A DNA stretch of 22,970 nucleotides, from contig JBKDZR010000118.1 in assembly GCA_047971485.1 (NCBI GenBank), positions 1-22,970 of the forward strand, given 5' to 3'. The translations under genes and the position numbers were made by a program. This DNA comes from JBKDZR01 sp047971485. Its GTDB lineage: Bacteria > Pseudomonadota > Alphaproteobacteria > Rhodobacterales > Rhodobacteraceae. Each line of letters begins with the position of its first letter. The stretch's first letter is position 1. This document shows, in pieces, positions 7,897-15,812 of this stretch. Below the pieces are notes generated by a model. That model was not told the DNA's origin. It was given only the letters and a program-made list of their open reading frames with translations, and made no database searches.

Positions 7897-8351
7897 TCAT
7901 CAACAAAAGAGAACAGTGACGGAACCGCCGGACAGGGGGCCAGCTGATTGCTGACCACATCCGACAGCCGCGTCTGATGCAGGAAGACATAGACATGGGC
8001 GGAAAACCCTTCCCACAGCCGGTTGGTCAAGGATTGCGCCCGCGACCCTGACACCCCGCCCGTGGCCCCCGCGCCCTGCACCAGGGCGCTAACGGTTTCG
8101 TCCACCGCCTCCAACACATGGGAAATACGGATTTCAGACGGGGACCGCGCCAGGCGATAACCGCCGCCAGGGCCGCGCACGGATTCGACCAGATCGGCCC
8201 GGCGCAGCTTGACGAACAGTTGCTCAAGATAGGCCAGCGACACATGCTGACGCTTGGCGATCTCGCCCAGCGACACCAGCTTGTCGGGATCCTGCAATGC
8301 AAGATCCGTCAGGGCCATGACGGCATATCTGCCCTTGGTACTGAGTTTCAT
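7893..8351 (-). CDS. iscR: Rrf2-family regulator IscR, lacking canonical Fe-S cysteines
   Basis: A 152-residue winged-helix repressor, first gene of the suf operon and probably its regulator. The N-terminus MKLSTKGRYAVMALTDLA and the SVRGPGGGYRLARSP wing are standard Rrf2/IscR signatures. The helix-turn-helix lies around residues 28-50. In E. coli IscR three cysteines (92, 98, 104) and His107 bind the cluster. The matching stretch here (about 88-114) has no cysteine and reads SLTNRLW where E. coli has CLTHALW. The only cysteine is C140 near the C-terminus. Rhodobacter sphaeroides IscR is also known to lack most canonical ligands. The ATG at 8351 follows GGGAGAGG; the longer frame to 8372 is rejected because it adds residues outside the family's usual start. 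Confidence 0.93.
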   Translation of the reverse strand: MKLSTKGRYAVMALTDLALQDPDKLVSLGEIAKRQHVSLAYLEQLFVKLRRADLVESVRGPGGGYRLARSPSEIRISHVLEAVDETVSALVQGAGATGGVSGSRAQSLTNRLWEGFSAHVYVFLHQTRLSDVVSNQLAPCPAVPSLFSFVDE

Positions 8352-8431
8352 CACCCTCTCCCCCGTCGCCATTGACCAAATGCAACGGGATGGTTACTTC
8401 CCGCAGATGGACAAATCCAGTCGAATGACGG

Positions 8432-8448
8432 TTTAGAACTGTTCTAAA
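8432..8448. promoter_or_regulatory. Perfect 17-bp palindrome, candidate Irr box (ICE)
   Basis: TTTAGAACTGTTCTAAA is a perfect inverted repeat with 8-base arms around one central base. It fits the TTTAGAA-N3-TTCTAAA form described for Irr-binding sites (iron control element) in alphaproteobacteria. It lies about 80 bases before the iscR ATG and about 56 before the divergent hydrolase ATG, so it could act on both transcripts. The fit to Irr rests on remembered consensus. A different iron or Fe-S regulator could use it instead. Confidence 0.7.
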
Positions 8449-8504
8449 ACGAGGCCCTGAATGCGTCAAGCGGCGCAGCGATCACGAAAGAGGCACGACC
8501 GCCC

Positions 8505-9158
8505 ATGCCAGAGGTAATCTTCCCCGGCCCCGAAGGCCGCCTTGAGGGGCGTTATCACCCCCAGAAGACCAAGGACGCGCCGATCGCGATCATCCTGCAC
8601 CCCCATCCGCAATTCGGCGGGACGATGAACAACCGCGTGGTCTACAACCTGCATTACGCGTTCTACAATATGGGCTTCACGGTGCTGCGCTTCAATTTCC
8701 GGGGGGTCGGCCGCAGCCAGGGCGAATACGATCAGGGCGTGGGCGAGTTGTCGGATGCCGCTTCGGCGCTGGACTATCTGCAAGCGCAGAATCAGAATTC
8801 CAAGCATTGCTGGGTGGCCGGGTTCAGCTTTGGCGCCTGGATCGGCATGCAACTGCTGATGCGCCGACCCGAGATCACCGGGTTCATCTCGGTCAGCCCG
8901 CCGGCGAACATGTATGATTTCTCGTTCCTGGCGCCCTGCCCCTCCTCGGGCCTGATCATCAACGGCACCTCGGATCGGGTGGCCCCACCGGCGGACACGC
9001 GATCGCTGGTCGGCAAGCTGCATGAACAAAAGGGCATCACCATCACCCATGAAGAGGTGGAGGGCGCCGGCCATTTCTTCGAGGATCCCCATATGGAGGG
9101 GATGATCGGGTCGGTGGACAGCTATGTGCGCCGCCGCCTGACCGAAACCAGCCGCTAA
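8505..9158 (+). CDS. Alpha/beta hydrolase (COG2945-like)
   Basis: A 217-residue cytoplasmic serine hydrolase without a signal peptide. The catalytic triad is visible: S108 in the nucleophile elbow GFSFG, D157 in GTSDRVAPP, and H190 in GAGHFFEDP. The N-terminal HPHPQFGGTMNNRVV and the RFNFRGVGRSQGEYD stretch are characteristic of the COG2945 group of small hydrolases. The substrate is unknown. It is divergent from iscR, with a 153-base shared control region carrying the Irr-like palindrome. A possible hairpin terminator follows it. Confidence 0.9.
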   Translation: MPEVIFPGPEGRLEGRYHPQKTKDAPIAIILHPHPQFGGTMNNRVVYNLHYAFYNMGFTVLRFNFRGVGRSQGEYDQGVGELSDAASALDYLQAQNQNSKHCWVAGFSFGAWIGMQLLMRRPEITGFISVSPPANMYDFSFLAPCPSSGLIINGTSDRVAPPADTRSLVGKLHEQKGITITHEEVEGAGHFFEDPHMEGMIGSVDSYVRRRLTETSR

Positions 9159-9187
9159 GCCGGGCCTCACCCCGATCTTGCCGGTCG

Positions 9188-9216
9188 GCAACGGCACCGT
9201 CCGTTGCGGCCTTTTC
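9188..9216 (+). terminator. Candidate intrinsic terminator after the hydrolase gene
   Basis: A perfect 7-bp stem, GCAACGG (9188-9194) with CCGTTGC (9201-9207), encloses a 6-base loop and is followed by GGCCTTTTCT. The T-tract is short and starts 4 bases after the stem, so termination may be partial. It would separate the hydrolase from typA. Confidence 0.45.
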
Positions 9217-9289
9217 TGCCGTTTTGCACTGGCCAAGCCGCGTCTTTCCCCGTATCGCCCCGCCAACCCCTGAGTGATGGACGAACCCA

Positions 9290-11107
9290 ATGGACCTGCG
9301 AAATATCGCGATCATCGCGCATGTCGACCACGGCAAGACGACCCTTGTGGATGCGCTTCTCAAACAATCCGGCGCTTTTCGCGACAACCAGGCCGTTGTC
9401 GAGCGGGCGATGGACAGCAACGATCTGGAACGTGAACGCGGCATCACCATTCTGGCCAAGGCAACCAGTGTGGAATGGAAAGGCACCCGGATCAATATCG
9501 TCGACACCCCCGGCCACGCCGATTTCGGCGGCGAGGTCGAGCGCATCCTCAGCATGGTTGATGGTGTCGTGCTGCTGGTCGATGCCGCCGAGGGCCCGAT
9601 GCCCCAAACCAAGTTCGTGACATCCAAAGCGCTGGCCCTGGGGCTGCGCCCCATCGTGGTGCTGAACAAGGCCGACAAGCCCGATGCCGAACCTGACCGC
9701 GCCCTGGATGAGGTCTTCGATCTGTTCGCCGGGCTGGACGCCGATGACGATCAGCTGGATTTCCCGCATCTCTACGCCTCGGGGCGTTCGGGCTGGGCCG
9801 ATGCTGAGATGGACGGGCCGCGCAAGGATCTGTCGGCGCTGTTCAACCTGATCGTCCGCCATGTGCCCAAGCCGCGCCAGCTGGCCCATGTGGATGAGGA
9901 TTTCCGCATGCTGGCCACCACTCTGGCCGCCGATCCGTTCCTGGGCCGGATCCTGACCGGCCGGGTGGAAAGCGGGCGGCTGAAGGCCGGGGCCACGGTG
10001 CAGGCCATCTCGCGCCTGGGAGAAAAGGTCGAACAGTTCCGGGTCTCGAAAATCCTGGCCTTCCGCGGCCTCGCCCAAACCCCCATTGATGAGGCCCAGG
10101 CCGGCGATATCGTCTCCATTGCCGGGATGCAGAAGGCCACCGTCGCCGATACCATCGCCGCGCTGGCCGTCGAGGACCCGCTGGCCGCCCAGCCCATCGA
10201 CCCGCCGACCATCTCGGTCACCTTCGGCATCAATGACAGCCCTCTGGCCGGACGTGACGGCAAGAAGGTGCAGTCCCGCGTCATCCGTGAACGGCTGATG
10301 AAAGAGGCCGAATCCAACGTCGCCATCAAAGTCACCGACACCCCGGGCGGTGAGGCCTTTGACGTTGCCGGGCGCGGTGAATTGCAGATGGGCGTGCTGA
10401 TCGAAAACATGCGCCGCGAAGGGTTCGAGCTGTCCATCTCGCGCCCCCGCGTGCTGCTGCGTGACGTCGATGGCGAAACCCTGGAACCGGTCGAAGAGGT
10501 CACCATCGATGTCGATGATGACTATTCCGGCGCGGTGATCGAAAAGCTGACCGGGCCGCGCAAGGGCGATCTGGTGGAGATGCGCCAGCAGAACGGCAAG
10601 ACCCGGATCGTCGCCCATGTGCCCTCGCGCGGGTTGATCGGCTATCATGGCGAGTTCCTGACCGACACCCGCGGCACCGGCGTGCTGAACCGTGTGTTCT
10701 TCAAGTGGGAACCCCACAAGGGCCCGATCCCGGGCCGTCGCGCCGGGGTGCTGATTTCCATGGAGGACGGGGTATCCGTCGCCTATGCGCTGTTCAACCT
10801 GGAGGATCGGGGCCGGATGTTCATCGGTGCCCAGGAACAGGTCTATCAGGGCATGATCATCGGCGAGCACAGCCGCGACAATGACCTTGAGGTGAACCCG
10901 CTGAAGGGCAAGAAGCTGACCAACGTCCGCGCCTCCGGCACCGATGAGGCCGTGCGCCTGACCACCCCCGTCACCATGTCGCTGGAAGAGGCCATCGCCT
11001 ATATCGACGATGACGAACTGGTCGAGGTGACGCCCAATTCGATCCGCCTGCGCAAGCGTTTTCTCGATCCGCATGAACGCAAGCGCCAGTCCCGCGCCAC
11101 CGGGTGA
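9290..11107 (+). CDS. typA: TypA/BipA ribosome-associated translational GTPase
   Basis: A 605-residue GTPase of the EF-G family that binds the ribosome and supports stress growth and ribosome assembly. The GTPase domain (about 1-195) shows G1 AHVDHGKTT (10-18), G2 at GIT (51-53), G3 DTPGH (72-76) and G4 NKAD (126-129). EF-G-like domains II and III follow (about 200-390). The TypA-specific C-terminal half follows, including PSRGLIGYHGEFLTDTRGTG and HSRDNDLEVNPLKGKKLTN. Domain IV of EF-G is absent, as expected for TypA. The start MDLRNIAIIAHVDHG matches the family. It appears to be transcribed singly. Confidence 0.98.
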   Translation: MDLRNIAIIAHVDHGKTTLVDALLKQSGAFRDNQAVVERAMDSNDLERERGITILAKATSVEWKGTRINIVDTPGHADFGGEVERILSMVDGVVLLVDAAEGPMPQTKFVTSKALALGLRPIVVLNKADKPDAEPDRALDEVFDLFAGLDADDDQLDFPHLYASGRSGWADAEMDGPRKDLSALFNLIVRHVPKPRQLAHVDEDFRMLATTLAADPFLGRILTGRVESGRLKAGATVQAISRLGEKVEQFRVSKILAFRGLAQTPIDEAQAGDIVSIAGMQKATVADTIAALAVEDPLAAQPIDPPTISVTFGINDSPLAGRDGKKVQSRVIRERLMKEAESNVAIKVTDTPGGEAFDVAGRGELQMGVLIENMRREGFELSISRPRVLLRDVDGETLEPVEEVTIDVDDDYSGAVIEKLTGPRKGDLVEMRQQNGKTRIVAHVPSRGLIGYHGEFLTDTRGTGVLNRVFFKWEPHKGPIPGRRAGVLISMEDGVSVAYALFNLEDRGRMFIGAQEQVYQGMIIGEHSRDNDLEVNPLKGKKLTNVRASGTDEAVRLTTPVTMSLEEAIAYIDDDELVEVTPNSIRLRKRFLDPHERKRQSRATG

Positions 11108-11122
11108 CAGCCGGGCTGATCC

Positions 11123-11160
11123 GGCGGCCACCCCTTCGCGCAACCGGGTAACCGCCTTTT
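11123..11160 (+). terminator. Candidate intrinsic terminator after typA
   Basis: GGCGG (11123-11127) pairs with CCGCC (11152-11156), and within that ACCC pairs with GGGT across a small internal mismatch. TTTT follows directly at 11157-11160. The position, 15 bases after the typA stop, fits a terminator. The 12-base loop is somewhat long. Confidence 0.5.
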
Positions 11161-11244
11161 GATGACCCATGCCCGAGACGCATAAAACCGCTACCCACTT
11201 TTGTGCGGGCATGCTTTAGCATCGGCGCAAAAGGGGGTGTGTGG

Positions 11245-12539
11245 ATGTTCGGCGGCCAGTTGAAATACATGTTCACCGCACTGCGCGAACGGTTGTGGGT
11301 ACGTCCCGCACTGCATGCGGCCGGTGCGTTGGCAGCGGTGGGGCTGGCCGTTCTGCTGGATCGGCTGTTACGCGCGCTGGTCCCCTATGCCCCCGACATC
11401 ACTGCCGGCACCTGACCAGGCTGCTGGATATCGTCGCCTCCAGCATGCTGGGGGTGGCCACCTTTGCCGTCGGCTCAATGGTCGCGGCCTTTGCCTCGGC
11501 CGCATCCGGGGCCACGCCGCGCGTCTTCAAGCTGATCGTGTCCGACGATGCATCGCAATACGCGCTGTCAGTCTTCATCGCCGCCTACATCTTTTCGATC
11601 ATCGGCCTGATTGCCGTCGAAACCGACCAGATGGGTCGGATCGGTCGTCTGTCCATGTTCCTGACGATTCTGGCCTATTTCGCCTGGGTGGTGCTGACAT
11701 TCGTGCGCTGGGTCGACAAGATCGCCCGGCTTGGGCGGATGGGCGACAGCACCACCAGGCTGGAAAAGGCCACGCTGGACCCCTGACCCACTGGGGCCCG
11801 GGCGCGCGTCTGGGGGCCGCCACCGGCACCGCCCCATGCCATCGAGATCTTTACCGACAGCACCGCCGAAAGCGATCCGATCCTGGGCATCGGCCATGTT
11901 CAGCACATTAACCTGGACACTCTGCAGGGCTGGGCCGAGGCACAACAGGCCGAGGTTTATCTGCTGGCCCGCGTGGGGGGCTTCGTCACCCTGAACCGCC
12001 CCATCGCCCGTGTCGCGTTTTCCAGCCCAGACGGCACCCCGGAAGATGCCCATCAGGTGGTCAACCGGGCTGTGGTTCTGGGGGCAGACCGGTCGTTCCA
12101 CATGGATCCACGCTTTGGCCTGACCACACTGGCCGAGATCGCCAGCCGCGCCCTCTCCCCCGGCATCAACGATCCTGGCACCGCCATCGACGTGATCAAG
12201 CGGCTGATCCGGATCTTTTCCGCCTGGGACAGGATGCTCGGCCAGCGTGCCGAAATCCGCTATGACCGGGTACATATCGACCCGCTTGCCCCCGAAGATC
12301 TGCTAGACGACGCTTTTCTGGGCATTGCCCGTGACGGGGCCGGCATGGTCGAGGTGGCCGTTTGGCTGCAACACGGCCTGGGCGCGCTGGCCGCCCTGAA
12401 CACAGCCGGGATGCGTCAGGCCGCCCGGGATCAGTCCCGCCATGCCCTGCAACGGGCCGAAGCGGCGTTGGACTTCCCCCCCGATCGGGTCCGCGTGGCC
12501 CGGGCCGCTGCCCAGGCGCAAGTCCCCCCCGGGGCCTGA
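11245..12539 (+). pseudogene. DUF2254 membrane protein gene, broken by frame changes
   Basis: The product, if intact, would be a DUF2254 protein: several N-terminal membrane helices and a cytoplasmic C-terminal domain of unknown role. Recognisable parts are MFGGQLKYMFTALRERLWVR at the start, then ASSMLGVATFAVGSMVAAFASA and LTFVRWVDKIARLG, and finally DRSFHMDPRFGLTTLAEIA with RALSPGINDPGTA. The first frame stops at TGA 11413-11415, and the family match continues one base back; adding one C to the ACC run there restores it. A second stop at 11784-11786 follows a CCCC run. The neighbouring frame reads a plausible linker (LTHWGPGARLGAATGT) until about 11834, where one C too many returns it. Sequencing error at C-runs is the alternative. 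Confidence 0.82.
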
Positions 12540-12654
12540 CCGGTCCCGCCAGCCCACCAGACCCGTCTGTGCAGCGCCTTTCCGGCGACCAAACCGCCCA
12601 TGAAACAGGCAGCGGCGACGGTTGTATCAGAAAGAGAGCGACTGGGCGGACTTA

Positions 12655-12676
12655 TTTGATCAGTATACTGTCAAAG
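12655..12676. promoter_or_regulatory. GTATAC-centred imperfect palindrome, candidate GntR-type operator
   Basis: TTTGAT-CAGTATACTG-TCAAAG contains the perfect 10-base palindrome CAGTATACTG (12661-12670). The TTTGA/TCAAA flanks also pair, with one extra T on the left. A central GTATAC is common in operators of FadR/VanR-type GntR regulators, which often control TRAP transporter operons. It lies about 60 bases upstream of the dctP ATG. No GntR gene is in the window. Confidence 0.5.
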
Positions 12677-12736
12677 TTCTCCATTCTCGGCGGCAGACTG
12701 TGCGAATCGTCCCATCGGAACCGGAGACCTTCTGTA

Positions 12737-13774
12737 ATGACACGTGCCTTCAGAGAAACAGACACCCCCCGCCCCGCACGGAGCGCCCTTGGTCTGGCCA
12801 CGGCCCTGGCCGTTTCCACACTGACCATTGCCCCGGCCCTGGCGGCCGACATCACGATGATGGTCGCCCATGACATGCCCGAAACCAGCCCCCACCATCT
12901 GGCCACCGTGCGCTTCAAGGATCTGCTGGCCGAACGGACCGAAGGCCGCATCGACGTGCAGATCTTTCCCAACAGCCTGCTGGGGGCCTCGATCCAGGTG
13001 ACCGAACAGGTCCAAGCCGGGGCCATTCAGGCCGCCGTTCTGCCCACCGCCTGGATCGCCCCAATCGCGCCGGAACTGACCGTTCTGGACCTGCCCTTCC
13101 TGTTCCCAAGCCGCGCTGTCGCCCATGCGGTCATCGACGGGCCAGTCGGCGCGCAGATCCTGGCCCCTCTGGGCCGTGTCGGGCTGACCGGTCTGGGCTA
13201 TTGGGAAAGCGGGTTCAAACAGTTCACCGGCAATTTTCCGATCCGCACACCGGAAGATTTCTCGGGCCACAAGATCCGGGCCATGCCCTCACAGGTCATT
13301 CAGGAACAGTTCCGGGCCTTTGGCGCCAGTCCGACCCAGATCGCCTTTTCCGAACTGTTCAACGCCTTGCAACAAGGGGTGGTCGATGGACAGGAAAACC
13401 CGATCAACTCGATCACGGCGGCAAAACTGTACGAGGTGCAGCCCTATATCACCCTGTCGGATCACGGCTATCTCGGATATGTGTTTTTCGTGAACTCGGC
13501 CTTCTTCGATGGGTTGTCGGCCGAGGATCAGACGGCAATGCGGGCCTCGGTTGCCGAAGCACGCGATTACGAACGCCAGTTGATCGAACAGAACGAAGCC
13601 ACCCAGCTTGAGACGTTCAAGGCTGCCGGGGTCACGATCATCCCGCTGACCGATGCCGAACGCGCAGCGTTTCGCGCGGCGGCCCAGCCGGTCTATGCCT
13701 GGTACCGCGCCCAGAACGGGGATACCGCACTGGACGATCTAGAAGCCGCGATCAGCGCACAGGAAAGCGACTGA
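12737..13774 (+). CDS. dctP: TRAP transporter periplasmic substrate-binding protein (DctP type)
   Basis: A periplasmic binding protein that captures a substrate, typically a small organic acid, for the DctQM membrane pair. The 345 residues start with a signal peptide: basic N-region, hydrophobic core LGLATALAVSTLTIAPALA, cleavage predicted after A36. The family motifs follow: FPNSLLGASIQVTEQVQAGAI, KIRAMPSQVIQEQFRAFGASPTQ and ALQQGVVDGQENP. R181 sits at the position of the carboxylate-binding arginine conserved in DctP proteins. The ATG follows GGAGA 9 bases upstream; a longer open frame running back into the DUF2254 gene is rejected because the signal peptide would be internal. The substrate cannot be read from sequence. 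Confidence 0.95.
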   Translation: MTRAFRETDTPRPARSALGLATALAVSTLTIAPALAADITMMVAHDMPETSPHHLATVRFKDLLAERTEGRIDVQIFPNSLLGASIQVTEQVQAGAIQAAVLPTAWIAPIAPELTVLDLPFLFPSRAVAHAVIDGPVGAQILAPLGRVGLTGLGYWESGFKQFTGNFPIRTPEDFSGHKIRAMPSQVIQEQFRAFGASPTQIAFSELFNALQQGVVDGQENPINSITAAKLYEVQPYITLSDHGYLGYVFFVNSAFFDGLSAEDQTAMRASVAEARDYERQLIEQNEATQLETFKAAGVTIIPLTDAERAAFRAAAQPVYAWYRAQNGDTALDDLEAAISAQESD

Positions 13775-13775
13775 C

Positions 13776-14324
13776 ATGGCCCCCGCCCAGCAATCCCCAT
13801 CTGCGGCCCAGGGCCTGTTTGCGCGCCTCGACGCCGGGCTGACCTTTCTGGAACGCGGATGTGTCGGGGTCGCCATGGCCGCCGCCACGCTGGTGCTGGG
13901 CGCAAATGTCCTGCTGCGCTACATATTCTCGGCCCCGATTTCCTGGGCCGAGGAACTTTCGATCCTGTTGGTCATCTGGAGTGTCTTTATCGGCAGCAGC
14001 GCCATCATGCGGGCACGCGGACATCTGGCCGTGGATCTGCTGCCCCAGACCCTGCCGGCACGCCTGCGGCCCTTGTTGTCAATCCTCATCGGGGGGATCG
14101 TGATCGCGTTTCTGATCACCCTTGTCTGGTATGGCGGCACGCACACCGCCAATGTCTATCGCACCGGGCAAATCATGCCGATGCTAGGCCTGCCCGCCTG
14201 GCTATCCTATGCGGCGGTTCCTTGCGGCGCGACGCTGATGGGGCTGCGTGCGACCCAGATCCTGATCGCGGACCTGTCAGGTCAACCTGCCCCCGCGCCC
14301 CAACATCACACCCTGGACGGATAG
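13776..14324 (+). CDS. dctQ: TRAP transporter small permease (DctQ type)
   Basis: The 182-residue small membrane subunit, with about four hydrophobic helices. It contains the family signature around VLLRYIFSAPISWAEELSIL, which ends the first helix and begins the second, followed by RARGHLAVDLLPQ and a GQIMPMLGLPAWL segment before the last helix. It begins 1 base after the dctP stop, with AGGAAAG inside the end of dctP as ribosome site, and ends 7 bases before dctM. It bridges DctP and DctM in the inner membrane. Confidence 0.93.
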   Translation: MAPAQQSPSAAQGLFARLDAGLTFLERGCVGVAMAAATLVLGANVLLRYIFSAPISWAEELSILLVIWSVFIGSSAIMRARGHLAVDLLPQTLPARLRPLLSILIGGIVIAFLITLVWYGGTHTANVYRTGQIMPMLGLPAWLSYAAVPCGATLMGLRATQILIADLSGQPAPAPQHHTLDG

Positions 14325-14331
14325 AAAGACC

Positions 14332-15618
14332 ATGGTCCCCGCCCTTATCGCCCTGACCCTGTTCGGCGGGCTTCTGCTGTCCGTGCCGATTTTCGTGACC
14401 CTGGCGGGCACCGCCTTTGTCACGCTGGGGCTGACCTCGCCGATCCCGCTCTCGGTGCTGGCCCAACGGATCTATGCGGGGCTGGACAGTTTCACGCTGC
14501 TGGCCAGTCCCTTCTACTTTCTGGCCGCCGAAATCATGAGCCGCAGCGGCCTGTCCCAGCGTCTGGTCAACTTTGTCCAGACCTTGGTCGGCCATCTTCC
14601 TGGTGGGTTGGGGATCAGCGTCGTGCTGACCTGTATGCTGTTCGGCACGATCACCGGATCAAGCGCCTCAACCATTGTCGCCATCGGCAGCATCATGGCC
14701 CCCGCCCTGATCCGCGCGGGCTATTCCCAAGGGTTCGCCATCGGCTCGGTCACCTGTTCGGCGCTGATCGGCATGATCATCCCACCCAGCAACGCGATGA
14801 TCATCTATGGCGCCACGGCCAGCACCTCGATCGGGGCGCTGTTCATGGCCGGCATCGGCGCCGGCGGGGTCTTTGCCCTGGCCTATTGCCTGTACTGCGT
14901 CGGCTATGCCCGGCTGACCGGGGTGCCCCGCGCCCAACGCGCCACATTGCGCCAGATCGCCAGCGCCGGGCGAGCCGTGATCTGGGGCATCGGCCTGCCG
15001 GTTCTGATCCTGGGCGGGATTTATAGCGGTGCGTTCACCACCACCGAGGCCGCCATTGTCGCCGTGCTTTATGCCGCAGCCGTCGCGCTGATCGTCTATC
15101 GCACAATCACCCTGCGGCAGATGTTCGGGATTTGCGTCGATGCGGGTATCGCTTCGGCCCGGGTGCTGATCCTTGTCGCGGCGGCCAGCGTCTTTTCCTG
15201 GCTGATGACCGTGACACAAACCACGCAACTGGCCGCCCGCCCCCTGGCCAACCTGGCCGACAGCCCGGCCCTGTTCATGCTGGCCACCAATGCCGTGATG
15301 TTGCTGGCCGGCATGTTCGTGGATGTCTATTCGAACATCCTGGTCCTGGTGCCGGTGCTGTTGCAGCCGGCCACGCTGGCGGGGATAGACCCTGTCCATT
15401 TGGGGATCATTGCCACCGTCAACGTGGATATCGGCAATGTCACCCCACCCTTCGGTCTGAACCTCTTTGTCGCCGCAGCGCTGTTCCGATGCAGCTATTT
15501 TCAGGTGCTGCGGGCGATCCTGCCCTGGCTGTGCGTGGCCCTGGCCAGCCTGCTGGTCATCAGTTTCGTCCCCGAGATTTCCATGTGGCTGCCCCGTCGT
15601 CTCTATCCTGGACTGTAA
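14332..15618 (+). CDS. dctM: TRAP transporter large permease (DctM type)
   Basis: A 428-residue transport channel driven by a sodium or proton gradient. It is hydrophobic throughout, with about 11-12 helices. Family motifs include AGLDSFTLLASPFYFLAAEIM, LFGTITGSSASTIVAIGSIM, IGMIIPPSNAMIIYGA and the C-terminal NVDIGNVTPPFGLNLFVAAA. The start MVPALIALTL follows AGAAAG. It is the last gene of a complete three-gene TRAP operon; no enzyme or regulator gene follows it, so the substrate stays open. Confidence 0.96.
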   Translation: MVPALIALTLFGGLLLSVPIFVTLAGTAFVTLGLTSPIPLSVLAQRIYAGLDSFTLLASPFYFLAAEIMSRSGLSQRLVNFVQTLVGHLPGGLGISVVLTCMLFGTITGSSASTIVAIGSIMAPALIRAGYSQGFAIGSVTCSALIGMIIPPSNAMIIYGATASTSIGALFMAGIGAGGVFALAYCLYCVGYARLTGVPRAQRATLRQIASAGRAVIWGIGLPVLILGGIYSGAFTTTEAAIVAVLYAAAVALIVYRTITLRQMFGICVDAGIASARVLILVAAASVFSWLMTVTQTTQLAARPLANLADSPALFMLATNAVMLLAGMFVDVYSNILVLVPVLLQPATLAGIDPVHLGIIATVNVDIGNVTPPFGLNLFVAAALFRCSYFQVLRAILPWLCVALASLLVISFVPEISMWLPRRLYPGL

Positions 15619-15620
15619 GG

Positions 15621-15746
15621 GCCGTCCGCTCCCAGGGATCCGAGTTTCACGCCCAGGGCCAATGGCCCGCCGAGGGCGCCGCCCAGACGCGGTTCGAATG
15701 CCACTATGGGGCGGACGGCCGCTTCGCCGGTCTCCACAGGGTGTAG
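15621..15746 (+). pseudogene. C-terminal remnant of a small secreted-protein gene
   Basis: Directly after the dctM stop, a frame without a start codon encodes VRSQGSEFHAQGQ, then TRFECHYGADGRFAGLHRV and a TAG stop. The pattern GSEF...RF(E/Q)C...GxGxxxGL resembles the end of many short Rhodobacteraceae envelope proteins. It also resembles the end of the lipoprotein starting at 15813 (ARFQCRFTGNGAYSGLSA). I infer a truncated gene whose 5' part was lost, perhaps when the TRAP operon arrived. The match is short and could be accidental. Confidence 0.4.
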
Positions 15747-15812
15747 CCCCTTGCCAAGGGCCGGCAATCCGGGTTCCATGGCACCCGTGATTGACCGACC
15801 GGAGCGTTCCCC

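Noticed and set aside
9167..11212. A 681-codon open frame on the minus strand opposite typA
   Set aside because: It lies wholly over typA, which has complete GTPase motifs. The translation is low in complexity, rich in G, H, Q and D, and has no recognised domain; GC-rich codons keep the opposite strand open.
11198..11234. A short palindrome ATGCTTTAGCAT and a CCCAC/GTG hairpin before the DUF2254 gene
   Set aside because: The arms are only 5 bases. It may be promoter structure, but there is no supported consensus, so it is not reported as a feature.
12362..12736. A possible longer N-terminus for DctP
   Set aside because: It would bury the signal peptide inside the protein and overlap the DUF2254 C-terminus. 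The ATG at 12737 has a ribosome site and gives normal length.
15690..15702. GGTTCGAATGCC, a T-loop-like sequence suggesting a tRNA fragment
   Set aside because: No acceptor, D or anticodon arm can be formed around it. It falls in the remnant frame after dctM.
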